Assembly: GCA_018894105.1 (NCBI GenBank)
Contig: CM032128.1
Location: forward strand, 24,347,001 to 24,411,000
Source: Jacaranda mimosifolia
Taxonomy: Eukaryota; Streptophyta; Magnoliopsida; Lamiales; Bignoniaceae
Length of the DNA: 64,000 bases
Reading direction: 5' to 3'
In this document: piece after piece, positions 35,861-48,108 of the stretch
Layout of the letters: each line of letters starts with the position of its first letter
Position numbering within the stretch: the stretch's first letter is position 1
Position numbers and translations under genes: made by a program
The notes under the pieces: model-generated
Database searches by the model: none
Told to the model about the DNA's origin: nothing
What the model saw: only the letters and a program-made list of their open reading frames with translations

Positions 35861-37040
35861 AAAAAAAACTACCTCTAATTCAAATTTATATTTATTTTAA
35901 AGAGAAAAAATGCATGCATCAATACTATATAAGAAAGAAAAAGTTTATTGAAGGTGTAAAATTGGGTCAGTTCAATCAACCCATTTACTAGTCTTATTAA
36001 CTTACTATAGTTAAGTGAATCAGTTAAGACCGACCCTCACTTATCATTTCATCTCAAGGGTGCAACTTGAGATAGTGGGCTGGTCCAGCCCAAGCAGGCC
36101 AAGTGGATCGATATTGAATCGATCTGCTTAGCTCGCTAAATTTTAAAATAAAAAAAAATTCAAAAAAGAATTAGTTGTTGGCATTGCCTATAGTGCTATA
36201 TTTGATTTTTCCCCTCTTTTTATTTTATTTTAATTTTTTTTCTTATAAAATATCCCTATTTTTACCCCGATTTTAGTTGCAATTCTTTCAATCTCTCATC
36301 TCTCTCAACTCTCAATTTTCTCTCTACTTCTTAAGTTGTTATCAATAAATTATGAATCACTTCAATATAATGTTTTTCGTTACAAAAATTTAATATTTTA
36401 TTTTTCAATTTTTACAATATACATAAATTTAAAATTTTCATTTCAATTATTGATTGAAATCAATTTGAGATTAGTCAAAACTTCAATATTGCAACTAAAA
36501 ATCTCTAGATGCTATCTAAGCAATTTTCAGTAACATCTTTCTATTTATTTATTTGCATTTATAATTATAGTCATTAATAATGAATTTTACTAATCGAATT
36601 GTTATATGTGATTTAAATTTTTTAATTCATCATATTTGTATTTTTATTTTGTGGTATCTGGTCATTGTTATTTATTTTTCATATTCGTTAAATTTTTTAT
36701 TGACATGAAGAAATTTATTCCATTTACTTCTAAGTTTAGCAAGTCTAAAAACATCCCCCTAATATCTTTCATATTGCTTCTTCTACTCAAAATACATATC
36801 CTCCAACCTTTCATTTCTTGCCACCACCCGGCCTAGGTTCATGCAAAATATCCAAACTCCCCCCATGAGACCCATTGACCTCAACCCCCTTTAGCGTGAC
36901 ATCTACCCTTAATTTGTCTTCGCCTGGATTTATAACGTGTCAAGTCTATTGTTAAGTTCATATTAGTATTAATTTTAATATCATGTTTATGACTTAACAA
37001 ATAATTTTCTTATTTAAAAAATTATAATTTCCTTACTAAT
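35861..37040. other. AT-rich intergenic DNA
   Basis: No gene recognised. A moderately GC-rich patch at about 36000-36130 and another at about 36825-36930 stand out from the surrounding A/T, but I cannot assign them. Short open frames here have no family motifs. Confidence 0.45.
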
Positions 37041-38578
37041 TGATGAAATTTTGGAATTACAGGAATATAAGTGGAGAAGTTACAAAAGGGGACAAATTGA
37101 CATAAGTTTGTGAGAATGCTGATAGGATGACACCTCATGATCTAATCAAGGATGAGCAGAAAAGTCTTTTTATTTGTTCGAGTCCTATTCTAATCAGAAG
37201 ATTCTTTTAATCAGTTATAAATAGGTCTTTTGAACACTTAGTTAGGGAGTTTTTGGGAATTTTCTATTTTGGAGATCAGAAGTATCACGAGAATTCGGGA
37301 TTCAAAGGAGGACAAAGTGCAGATCAGATTCATCTAGGAATAGAGTTTCTTCTTCTCCCTTTGATTTTGTTTTAATTTTGGATTTGAAACCAAGTTCCGT
37401 TTTATTCATGTTTTGTTTGACAATTCAATCATGAACTAATTTGTTACTCCAGGAGTATGATGAATTATTTTGAATAAATTGATGCATGATTTTCTTCCAT
37501 GAAATTAGTAGCCCTTAAAGTTATTTCTTCTATTGTGTGCTTTTTCTATTTGATTGTCTGATTAACAGTCAAGTGCATCTTTAAACCCTAGAGGAGTCTT
37601 GGAAAAGAAAATCTAGGAATTGATTGACAATAGAGGACCTTAGGATTAATTGTTCAAATTGATGAACTAATTAATTTGTGAGTAGAATAGGAATATACCT
37701 ACTTGCCCTTGGGAGTTAGTTGAGTGGTACAACCTTATTCATAATTTACTTAAATCACATAGGAATATAGTGAATTGAATAAATTAGGGATTTGATTGCG
37801 GGTAATTCGGAAGAACCTCGTAATTGCATAAGACTCAAGACTAATAACCTGTTATTAATTTCATAGGGAGAAAATTATGTAATCAACTTATTTGGTTGAT
37901 GAAATCATAATTCTAGACTTCTATATCTGAGACCTTGTTTGCTTGGCTTGATTAGGTGTGATACATACCTAATCAAGTCTCTTCTAATATTTGCTTCAAT
38001 TGATAAAAGCCCTTGATAAATCCTAGGCCCTACATTATTTATTGTTGCTTTTGGAAAATGGATCAAGGGGGGGAAGGCTTGATTAGGTGTGATAAGAATT
38101 ACAAAGATTTAATAAGACCTATTTTTTTTATCTTATTTTCAATTACACCATGATTCTAAAAATGGGAAAGAATGAGAAAATTATGAAAAACTTATTAAAA
38201 AATATAAAGGATATAATAGTAAATTTATATATTATATTTTAATTTATTTATATACTTATCATACCAACCAAACATAAAATTAAAATATTCTATCATAATA
38301 GGCTTAAAATGTATCCTTTGCTTATGTATCACTTCTAATCACATAATTCCAAGCAAACGAATATAAATCTTAATCAGTACCTTTTTTCTTATTTTCATTA
38401 GTTTAGTTTTAATTCTTATTTAATTGATTTTGTTTGAATAAAACACGTGTGTGATAAATTAATAATTAGTAGAGAATAATTTAGTTCCCTGTGGGATCGA
38501 TATTCTTCTCATCATTTTATTACTTGTTGCGACACGTGCACTTGCGTAATTGTTTGCATTATTTATTTTACACAACAC
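37040..38578 (+). repeat. Probable LTR remnant (solo or partial)
   Basis: The stretch has LTR-like order. It starts with a promoter-like ATAAATAGGTC (about 37218) and an AGTTAGGGAGTTTTTGGG leader. Near the end comes a conserved plant-LTR phrase, CCCTGTGGGATCGATATTC, then TTGTTGCGACACGTGCAC, and the end ACACAACACA (38578). No second copy or internal region of the same element lies in the window, so a solo LTR or truncated element is inferred. A MITE at 37935-38360 interrupts it. The left boundary is uncertain. Confidence 0.4.
37935..38360. mobile_element. MITE-like inverted-repeat element
   Basis: The left end reads TTGTTTGCTTGGCTTGATTA, and the right end read backwards gives TCGTTTGCTTGGAATTATGT. 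Twelve-base ends match with one or two differences. AT-rich interior without coding frames; the phrase GGCTTGATTAGGTGTGAT occurs twice (37944 and about 38075). I could not fix the target duplication, so the superfamily is open. Confidence 0.5.
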
Positions 38579-39222
38579 AACCAAAATCTGCCACCATTTT
38601 GAAATAAATTTTAATATCGATAAAATGAATTTTTTTTTTTATCCTCCCTAGAGCTATTATTTTCTTACACTCTAACACAAGCCACTCAATAACCATATAT
38701 TTCCAAATCATAGACAAAGAAGATATATTAGGAGATGATGATAATGACGCAACATAACCACGACAGGAACAAGAAAGACAATCTCTCCATACTAATCGTA
38801 GACATATTAATTTTGTCCAATTGAAGAGTGACACGTATAAAATAATGTGCTAGTTATTAATTCAAAATTTTCTATTTATCTTGGGATTTATTAAATTTAA
38901 TTTCAAAAGATAAGTAGTTAATTTTAATTAATATCCTAGTATTTATTTATACTCAAACCAAATATTAATAAGTGTCGAAGATGAAGTGTCTACGTCTATG
39001 GACCAATTAAATCAAAGATATTTGATATTATTTGTTGATATCTGCTAATATATCTTGATATTTGATATTATCTTATCAAAGAGATTACTATCAAAGAAGT
39101 TCAAGTCAATTTGGAAGTGTCCCATCAAGCATCTATACAAAGGGGGTGACCAAAGCTCATTCAACACACAACACAAATTCCAGCAAGTGAGAGAATTTTT
39201 TAAGGAGTCTAGCAATTCTTTC

Positions 39223-39482
39223 AATCAAATTTAAAGAGATCCATAGCGTTCAAGGCGTTCTTCATGGAATTCATCACATTTTGACGTTTGATTCGAGATT
39301 AAGGTGTAGAGTCCTCGAATTGGCATTTTATTTAAATCAAATTTAAGAAGATCCACAGCGTTCAAGGCGTTCTTCGCGAAACTCATCATATTTTGGTGTT
39401 TGATTTGAGATTAAAGTACGAAGTCCTCGAATTGCCGTTATTTTCTTCAAATCAAATTTAAGGAGATTCACGACTTTCAAGG
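39223..39482 (+). repeat. 112-115-bp tandem repeats within the LTR
   Basis: Units beginning AATCAAATTTAA start at 39223, 39335 and 39450, each followed by a GATCCAC...TTCAAGGCGTTCTTC block. The third is cut by the hAT insertion and resumes at about 43140. The 3' LTR has the same array at 46029, 46144 and 46259. The triplication therefore existed before the element inserted. Confidence 0.85.
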
Positions 39483-42400
39483 CAGAGACGGAAGTAGGGG
39501 ATTGGTAGGGGCAGCTGCCCCCACTCAAAATATTTAAAGTTAATTTTTTATATTATAAATTTTAAAATATTAAAATTTTGCCACCCTCAATTATGAATTT
39601 GCCCGTCCTTTTATTAAAAAAATTCCTTTGGTCCCGTTGTACTTCTTTGTACTTTTAAAAATCAAATAAAACAAAAATTTACTTTTCCCACTTCTTACTC
39701 TTTCTTGATTGAGCTCCATCCTCCTCCCTCTCTTTTTCTTTTTCTTCACTTTCCCAATTTCACATGCTAAAAATGCCCGAAAGGTTCCAATAAAAAAAAC
39801 CCAAAATGTAATTGCTAAAACCCAAAAGGTAGTGTATACAAACTTTAAAAATGTTGTTTTTGTTGTTAGTTTTTTATAAATCAATGGATTATTTTAGTTA
39901 AGAATCATTTATAATTTATTTATTTTGGTATTTTCTTTTTTGTAGACTATACACATGAGTTCCTCTTTATTGATTATTGAATATTAAGTACACTTGCCTA
40001 ATTGCCTTGGAGTATTTGATAGTAAAGGTAATTATATTAAACTCTCTGCTTTCTTCTTCTTCTTCTTCTTTCTATTTATTTGCTTGCCTTTTGTTCGTTA
40101 TTTGTTCACAATATGCATGATATTTTATCACCCATATTTTATCTCAATGGTGATTGCAAAATAAAAATTTTAATTATTCTTATTTTATAAGTGAATTTAA
40201 ATTAATAAATACATAGATGTTGCTACATTGGTATTATCTTTCTTTTGAAATATTTGGGGGGAGAAATGGATGTCAATTGCATGATTTCATTTATTGATTA
40301 TAGTTTTATGATTTTATAATTTTTTATTCACTTTATGTTAGAATTCACTAATGCAGTTTACATAATTTATTGAAAAATTTCCTAGTTACTAATTGCAAAT
40401 TTTCATATAGAGTCATTATGAGTACCAAGAAAATTGATTCTTATTTCAAGAAACGGTGTCTTCAAGATAGGGTTAGCACTTCTACTCAGACTTCAACAAA
40501 ATTTGTTTATGGAGTTTCTAATCTTCCAGAAGATGAATCTTTTATTCCAAAGTCTTCTCCAAGAAAAGTTCAAAAAAATGCCCAAGATGCTAATGCTCCT
40601 CATATTGAACGTGATCCTGAATTACGTAAGTCCATATGGGATTATCTGGCAAATAGAAGGGATGAAATTAGACATGCTTATCTAATTGCCTGCCCTTATC
40701 AAGGCATCCTAGAAAAGTTACCAAAATATATCAATAAACATGGTAGGGGGTTTCTACTTGCCTGGTACAAACTATTTCCTGATTGGGTACAATATTTTCC
40801 TTCAAAGAATGTTGCATGTTACCTTCCATGTTTTCTCTTCATCAGGCCTTTTACACATTTTGGGGCAAATGCATTTATCCTTGATGGATTTCAATTGTGG
40901 AAAAAGGTGAATGATGGGAAAAATTGTTCTTTTTTAGTCCATGAAGGAAATAGCCTTAATTCATCACATAACAGGGCAGTGAAGTTTTGTCATGATCTGA
41001 TGAATCCATTGCAACACATTGACAAAATTATAGACAAACAATCTTCAGAGTTGGTTGCAAAGACTGTTTAAGACTCAAGGTTTCTATGGATGTTGCAAAA
41101 CTATGTGCATTTCAAGGTATAGCCTTTAGAGGCCGTAATGAATGCTCGGATTCGCATAATAGTGGAAATTTGATAGAAATCATAAAACACATAACTTCTT
41201 ACAATGATGAGGTGAGCTTGACTGTCTTGGAAAATGCTCCTCAAAATGCTTCTTATACTTCTCCTCCAATTCAAAAGGAGATCTTATCACTTTATGTGAG
41301 TAGAATTCAAAGATTCATACTGGAATAAATTGGTGATGCAAAATATTGCCTTATCAAATGATGAATCTCGAGATGAGTCAAAAGGGAGCAAATGGCCATT
41401 GTTTTAAGATTTGTTGACAAAGAAGGATTTATTCGGGAAAAGTTCTTTGATATAATTTATGTGGAAGATACTAAAGCTTCTACTTTTAAAAAAGAGATCT
41501 CTGGTGTTCTTTCTCGCAATAATCTTGTCATTCAAAATAATCGAGGGCAAGATGGTGCTAGTAATATGCGAGGAGAGTGGAATGGTCTACAAGCTCTTTT
41601 TCTAAATGAGTGCCCATATGTATCTTATGTTCATTATTTTGCTCATCGATCAATTAATATTGGTGGCAACAACTCAAAGTGTTACATCTATTGAGAATTT
41701 CTTTTCCCACATGGCCGTAATTGTGAATTTGGTGGATTCTTCTTCTAAACGTCATGATCAATTGCAAATTCTCATGCTCTTAGGATTGCTGAGTTGACTT
41801 CATGTCCAGGAGATACACGATGGGGTCACATTTAAGGTCTCTTATTGGCTTACTTAATATGTTTGATCCTATTCTTCATGTTTTAAGTGAGATCATAAAT
41901 GACAAAATGGGTTTATCTCCTAGAGCGGCAGCAGATGAAGCTTATGACATAATGACATCATTTGAACTTGTGTTTATCTTGCATTTCATGATTGAGTTAT
42001 TAGAAATCACGGATGATCTTTGTAGAATTTTACAATGCAAGTCTCAAGATATTCTGAACTCAATGGATGTAGTTGCCAACACAAAAGAACTTATTCAGAA
42101 ATTAAGGGAGAAGGGATGGGATGAGTTATTTGATAAAGTGAAGATCTTCTGTGAGAAACATGAGATAGATATTTCCGACATGAATGCTCCTTATCGATCA
42201 GGTAAAGGTCGAACACATAAAAGCAATCTTATTACCTTAGAGCATCATTATCGAATTGATATATTCACTAGTACCATAGACTCTATCTTACAAGATATGA
42301 ATTATCGATTTGATAACAATGCGGTAGAATTGCTTAGACTCAGCTCAGCTTTAGATCCAAGAGATGGATATAAATCGTTCAATATTGAGGGTATTTGGAA

Positions 42401-43139
42401 ACTTGTTGAGAAGTTCTATCTCGATGATTTTTCTGATCAAGAGAAATTGCATATAAAGTATCAATTGGAGCTATTTGAACTTGATGTTCAATGCAATATC
42501 TATTTCCAAAATGTGTCAACACTTTCAAAGTTATGCCAAGTATTGTCAAAGATAGGAAGGGGTTTAATTATTATCTTGTGGATAGATTGGTTAGACTTAT
42601 TTTGACTCTTCTAGTTTCCATTGCAACAATGGAGTACGCCTTTTCATGTATGAAAATTGTGAAGACGAGATTGCGGAATAAAATAGAAGATGAGTTTTTG
42701 ACTAGTTCATTACTATTGTATATTGATAAAGAAATTGCTCAAACTTTCAATATGGACTCAATCATTGATGAGTTCGATGTGAAGAAGAAACAACGAGCTC
42801 AATTTGGGATGCCTTACTTGAACAAATAGGCTAGCAAATATGCATCAATATTTTTTATATTTTTTTGGGAAATTTGGTGGATTTTGTAGTTAATGGTATT
42901 CTATCAACTTTTTATAAATGTCAATATGCCATGTACCAATAATTAGTTACTTACTTACTTTACTCTAAATTTCCTAATTTTATTGTTGGGTTGTGATGTC
43001 TTTGGATATATTTTTGTATCAATTGTTTTGAAACTACTAGTTTTGAATGATTAGTATATATGTGAAATTAGAAAATGTATATTATATTTTTGGTAATTCA
43101 AAATTTCGCCCGTGACGAAAAAGCTTGGCCCCGTCCCTG
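39483..43139 (+). mobile_element. hAT transposon nested in the 5' LTR
   Basis: The ends are inverted: CAGAGACGGA at the left, and CAGGGACGGG reading in from the right end. The flanks are TTTCAAGG (39475-39482) and ATTCAAGG (43140-43147), an 8-bp target duplication with one mismatch. The empty site survives in the 3' LTR as ACTTTCAAGGTGTTCT. Length is 3657 bp. It carries a broken TTF/DUF4371-type transposase on the + strand. The CAGGGACGG end is typical of the plant hAT group whose proteins resemble zinc finger MYM-type protein 1. Confidence 0.92.
40370..42829 (+). pseudogene. hAT transposase (TTF-type, ZMYM1-like), disrupted
   Basis: The first open piece (40370-41071; a likely start is MSTKKIDSYFKK near 40418) has an N-terminal region and a TTF-type zinc-finger segment with LAWYKLFPDWVQY and ACYLPCFLF. 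After a stop and frameshift, 41086-41328 reads LCAFQGIAFRGRNEC and VLENAPQNASY, then 41392-41694 has RGQDGASNMRGEWNGLQALF and YVHYFAHRS. These are hallmark blocks of the DUF4371/RNase H-like core. A third piece (41802-42605) covers the middle. The last (42491-42829) ends in the hAT dimerisation domain (ATMEYAFSCMKIVKTRLRNK). At least four breaks separate the pieces, so no active transposase is possible from this copy. Confidence 0.88.
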
Positions 43140-43324
43140 ATTCAAGGCGTTCTTAACGGAACTAATTAAATTCAAAATTATATTTGGAAGGGAAGAATCA
43201 GAGGATTAGATTAGAAATTGAATCCATGGTTGATAGATTTTAATTTTATTTTATTTGTATGGATTTTCTTGTCTTGTAAATTTATTTATTGCAGATAAAG
43301 AAATTTGCGCTTACAAATTTTGGC

Positions 43325-44561
43325 ATGCCTAGTGGGACTATCTCTACCTCTTATCTCTTTCCTTCATCAAGATTGAAGTATCAAATAGCCGCCAACAAGA
43401 CTGCAACACTGAAAATTGCTACCTCAAGTTCCTCAAGTACTGGAGTAAAAAGTGTTGGCGTTATCACAAGAATTATGTCTAAGAAGTTGCAATCATCTTC
43501 GGAGGTGGCTCATTCGCTTGCTATGGAAAAAGGTGTTACCGCATTTTATTGATATGAATGAAGATAGTGGAGACTCGAAGGAAGAATCCACATCATCCAT
43601 TCCCTACTCAACATCAAATTCCTTGAGCGTGGCAATGATGATGGTGACAAGTGCTACAACCTTGGAGGAACAAATTTCAAATTTGATGAGAGCCATTGAA
43701 GGACTCACGAAACATGTCCAAGAGCGAGACTTTCAAATCTCCAAATTGATGAGCAAAGTGGACAATCTTGATGCCAGTTGCATGATGGAGAAACAAAATG
43801 AGGCTTAAGACGAAGGCGAAACATCCACAAGGAGACAATCAACCAAAAATGATGAGATTGCAACAAAAGAACTAGAAGTTTCCACTGGATTAATTCCCAT
43901 CGACCCACTGAAGGAGTTTATCATGGAGACTATCAAAGATAAGCTTGATGGAAGTTCTAAGTCATCTATGACTTATTCCAAGTCATATACTCAAATGATT
44001 GATAACTTGAAGATGCCGATCGGTTATCAACCCCCAAAGTTTGAGTAATTTGATGGCAAAGACAACCCAAAGCAACACGTGGCTCATTTCATTGAGACTT
44101 GTAATAATGCTGGGACATATGGAGATCATTTGGTTAAGCAATTTGTTCGATTATTGAAAGGTAATGCTTTTGATTGGCATGTTGACTTGGAGGTAGACTC
44201 TATTGATAGTTGGGGGCAACTGGAACAAGAGTTCCTCAATCTTTTCCACAACACTCGAAGGATAGTTAGCATGATTGAACTCACCAACTCTCGCCAGTGG
44301 AAAGAAGAACATGTCATTAACTACATCAATCGCTGGAGAAATTTGAGTCATAACTGCAAAGATCAATTATTCGAGGCTTCAGTAGTTGAGATGTGCATTC
44401 AAGGAATGTATTGGAGTCTTTGCTACATACTTCAAGGAATTAAACCAAAATTTTTTGTAGATTTGGCAACTCGTGCACATAATATTGAAATGAGCGTGAA
44501 TTTTGATGAACAAGAAGACTCAAATAATGTTGATGATGATGAAGATGTTGGAGGCAATTAA
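43325..44561 (+). pseudogene. Ty3/gypsy-type gag of the TR-GAG element
   Basis: Coding starts near ATG 43325 (MPSGTIS), just inside the primer-binding site. It shifts frame near 43530-43550, then runs in one frame to 44561 with only two stops, TAA at 43806-43808 and 44046-44048. The N-terminal part is Ser/Thr-rich, with a coiled-coil-like EEQISNLMRAIEGLTKHVQE. The C-terminal half is a retrotransposon gag domain: HFIETCNNAGTYGDHLVKQF, FDWHVDLEVDSIDSW, LEQEFLNLFHN, INRWRNLSHNC. It ends in an acidic tail. No zinc knuckle follows. Otherwise the capsid domain is well kept. Confidence 0.8.
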
Positions 44562-44582
44562 TTTTCATCTTCAAATCACAAA

Positions 44583-45300
44583 TGCTCCTTGATAAGAGCC
44601 TAAACTATCAATAATACTCATAGATAAGAGTATAAACTATCTAAAATTCTCAAGTATACAAGTATCTGAATATGAATTTCCATGTTTTCAAGTCTTGAAA
44701 TCTCCAAATCTATAACTAAAGTCTTTCAAGTTTAAGGCTCAAGTCTCCAAGTCTTCAAATCCATGACTCAAGTCTCTAAGTCTCCAAATCCATGACTCAA
44801 GTCTCCAAGTCTTTCAAGTTTAAGACTCAAGTCTCCAAGTCTTCAAGTCAAAGGCTCAAATCTCTAAGTCTCCAAGTCCAATCAAATTTTTAAGTCTCTA
44901 AATCCAAGATTTAAATCTTCCAATCTTCAAGTCCAAAGCTTAAGTTTTCAAATTCCAAATGCCCATTGATAAGAGTCTAAACTATCAATAATGCTCCCAG
45001 ATGTGAGCATAAACTATCTAAAATTCTCAAGTTAAAGTCTTCCCATGTGCTCCTTGATAGGAACTTAAATTGTCAATAAGGCTCCTAGATACGAGTGTAA
45101 ACTATCTAAATATTCAAAGTCTCGCCATGTACTTCTTGATATGAGCTTAAACTTTCAATAAAGCTCCTAGGTACGAGTGTAAACTATCTAAATATTCAAA
45201 TTCTCCCCGTGTACTCCTTGATAAGAGTGTAAACTGTCTATTAAGTCAAACTCAAGTAAATTCCTTGACATGAGTATAAATTGTCAATCGAATTCAAGTG
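44583..45300 (+). repeat. Two degenerate tandem repeat families after gag
   Basis: Family 1 has units of about 80 bp beginning TGCTCCTTGATAAGAG and running through TAAACTATC and GAGTGTAAACTATCTAAA. They start near 44583, 44959, 45048, 45127 and 45211. Family 2, inserted within family 1 at about 44690-44960, has short units built on CAAGTCTCCAAGTCTTCAA. The array fills the space between gag and the 3' LTR where pol would be expected. Confidence 0.75.
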
Positions 45301-46709
45301 AAATCTTTGACACGAATATAAAATGTCTATTCAAATTAAATATGCTCCTTGCCGCACGAGCCTAAACTGCATATTACTCCTGGCCCGCATGAGTATAATC
45401 TGTGTACGACACCGCCTTCAAAAGGATATTTAATTACTTTGAATTATGTTATGACTTGATCCTTTTATTAGACACTATAGCTTAAGGAACGCTTGGAGGA
45501 TTTCTTGTCTCATATATTTGAAGAAATGGAGAGAAAAAGGAAAAATTCTCAAATACTTCAAGTCTTGCCTCTTTTGTGGATGATTGGCATATCTTTCGTC
45601 AAGCCTTGAAGTGGGAGCATTTGTAAACATATTAATTTTTTCCAATTGGAGAGTGACACATATAAAATAATATGCTAGTTATTAATTCAAAATTTTCTAG
45701 TTTTGTTGGAATTTATTAAATTTAATTCCAAAAGATAAGTAGTTAATTTTAATTAATACTCTAGTATTTATTTTATACTCAAATCAAATATTGATAAGTG
45801 TCAAAGATGAAGTGTCTACGTCTATGGACCAATTAAATCAAAGATATTTGATATTATCTTTTGATATTTGATATTATTTTATCAAAGAGATAACTATCAA
45901 AGAAGTTCAAGTCAATCTGAAAGTTTCCCATCAAGTGTCTATATGAAGGGGGTGTCCAAAGCTCATTCAACACACAAAACAAATTCCAGCAAGTGAGAGG
46001 AGCTTTGAAGGAATCTAGCAATTCTCTCAATCAAATTTAAGGATACCCACGGTGTTCAAGGCGTTCTTCATGGAACTCATCATATTTTGACGTTTGATTC
46101 GAGATTAAGGTGTGGAGTCTTCGAATTGGTGTTATTTTATTTAAATCAAATTTAAGGAGATCCACGATGTTCAAGGCATTCTTGGTGGAATTCATCATAT
46201 TCTAGTGTTTGATTCGAGGTTAAGGTGCGAAGCCCTCAAATTGCCGTTATTTTCTTCAAATCAAATTTAAGGAGATCCACAACTTTCAAGGTGTTCTACA
46301 TGGAACTCATTAAATTCAAAATCCTATTTGGAAGGGAAGAATCAGAGGATTGATTAGAGATTGAATCCACGATTGATAGATTTTAATTTAATTTTATTTG
46401 TATGAATTTTCTTGTCTTGTAATTTTATTTATTGCAGATAAAAAAAATTGCGCTTACACCAGTACTTGCAGGTGTAAGAGAAAGAGAGTTAAAACTAGTG
46501 ATACATAAAATTGGTTCAAAATTGGGGAAGTGGAAAGGGTGCAAAGGCAACAATATGGGAAAAGTTATGCATTTTAAAAAGAAGGAACACGGGTATTAAC
46601 TTGGAAGCAGGCATCATCATAGGTGGCGAATCCATCACAATTATATGAAATAGAATTCAATGTAGTTTCTAATTGGAGATATAACCATAAAAATATGGCA
46701 ATAGATATA

Positions 46710-48105
46710 CACTATAAAAAAATGAGTTTTAGTGATCGAATTTTGGTGACCGATTGAGCGGTCACTAATCAGTGATTGCTTAATGATCGATTAATATCAA
46801 TTTAAATATAATATTTTAAAAAAAATTATTGATTGATCAGTGACCGAATTAGTTACCGCAGAAAAGTAATTCGGTTTGCTTTGTGTGGTCACTAATATTA
46901 GTGATTGAAAAAAGAGTTCGGTCACTAATTAATGACCGAATTCTTTTTTTGGTCATTTATATTAGTGACCGTATAAAATAGTCACTAATTCATGACCGAA
47001 TTATTTTTCAGTCATTAATTTATGACCAAATTTTCTTTCTATCATTGATGCAGTCATTATTGTCATTGATGTAGTCATTAGTGACTGTATTTTTCAATCA
47101 ATAAATGGTCACAAATATAAAATTTTATTTTTTGCATATTCTTGTAATATGAAAGCATAAAATTTATGTAACACTTATATAAATAATAAAACACTGTGTT
47201 TGTTATATATATATATGTTTTCTTATAATAATATATGTATATATGAAAAATATAAAATTATAAGTACATATATAAATATAAAACCAATAAATATTTCTAC
47301 ATAATATCCATATAATTGAACATTAATTTATTACTGTATATATAGGTAGACAAAGAAATAAACAAAAACAATATTCTTATACAAAGAAAAAAAATGAGAA
47401 TTAATTAAATATATATGTCAATAATATATATATATATATATATATTATATACATGTATTATGAATAAATAAATACGTATAATATAATTAATAAAATTATA
47501 TATTAATTTGTATTTATTAGCATATATACATATTACCATATATATATGTATATGTGTGTGTGTGTGTATGTGAACTATTTATGACTATACAAATTAGTAT
47601 GTATATACTATTTTTAATGTGTTTACAATATATTATGATAAAATATACCTCAAATTTAAAAGTAATAGTTATAAATTAAATATTGTACGTTATTATATTG
47701 AAGAAATATTACACAAATATTAAATGAATAATTGCTATTTTTGTTAAATTTTAAAATGCAAATGAATAGTAATTTATACATAAGAATATTATAATTATTT
47801 TTTTATTTGCAAATATTATATATATTATATTGTTCAGATAAATGCATGTGGTGTAATGGTTAGTTGCTCATTTAAACAAAACAAAGGTCTTACATTCGAA
47901 GCCAAGAGGATCCGTTGTCCAATATAAATATTTTTGACCCATTAAAATTGGTGACCAAAATATGCGGTCACTGATACACAAAAATTTTCAATTTTTTTTA
48001 AATAATTAGTGATCACAACTGGCTCAAATTAGTGACGAGAATTTTAGTGACCTATTTTTGCATATTTAACGACTGCGGTCACTAATATTCCTTTTATTTG
48101 TAGTG
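46710..48105. mobile_element. Non-autonomous CACTA transposon, 1.4 kb
   Basis: It begins CACTATAAAAAAATGAG and ends TTTATTTGTAGTG, so the inverted ends are CACTATAAAAAAA and CACTACAAATAAA. A 3-bp duplication ATA flanks it (46707-46709 and 48106-48108). Subterminal regions carry many copies of a GTGACCGA/TCGGTCACTAA motif in both orientations (46720-47110 and 47945-48090), where CACTA transposases bind. The centre is AT-rich, with (TA)n and (TG)n microsatellites (47420-47450, 47555-47570) and no transposase. Superfamily identity is secure from termini, duplication size and subterminal repeats together. Confidence 0.9.
47845..47935 (+). other. tRNA-like (SINE head-like) segment in CACTA
   Basis: GTGGTGTAATGGTTAGTTGC resembles a polymerase III box A region. 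About 30 bases later, CTTACATTCGAAGCC resembles a degenerate box B. No acceptor-stem pairing or CCA end is evident, so it is not a tRNA gene. It may be a SINE fragment captured by the CACTA element. Confidence 0.35.
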
Positions 48106-48108
48106 ATA

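Larger units (their letters stand above)
38797..46458 (+). mobile_element. Gag-only LTR retrotransposon (TR-GAG type)
   Basis: Direct LTRs bracket a 2.3-kb interior holding only a gag-like frame and tandem repeats, with no protease, reverse transcriptase or integrase. The 5' LTR is 38797-43315, made long by a nested hAT element (about 855 bp without it). The 3' LTR is 45622-46458 (837 bp). LTR ends are TG(CG in the 5' copy)...TTACA. A TGG-starting primer-binding-like site follows the 5' LTR at about 43320. The purine-rich GAAGTGGGAGCA precedes the 3' LTR. Flanks CTAAT (38792-38796) and CCAGT (46459-46463) may be a decayed duplication, differing by two transitions. It would need enzymes from an autonomous Ty3/gypsy partner. 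Confidence 0.8.

Noticed and set aside
47845..47935. tRNA gene
   Set aside because: Box A-like and box B-like stretches exist but no cloverleaf, acceptor stem or anticodon arm can be drawn. It is kept only as a tRNA-like segment.
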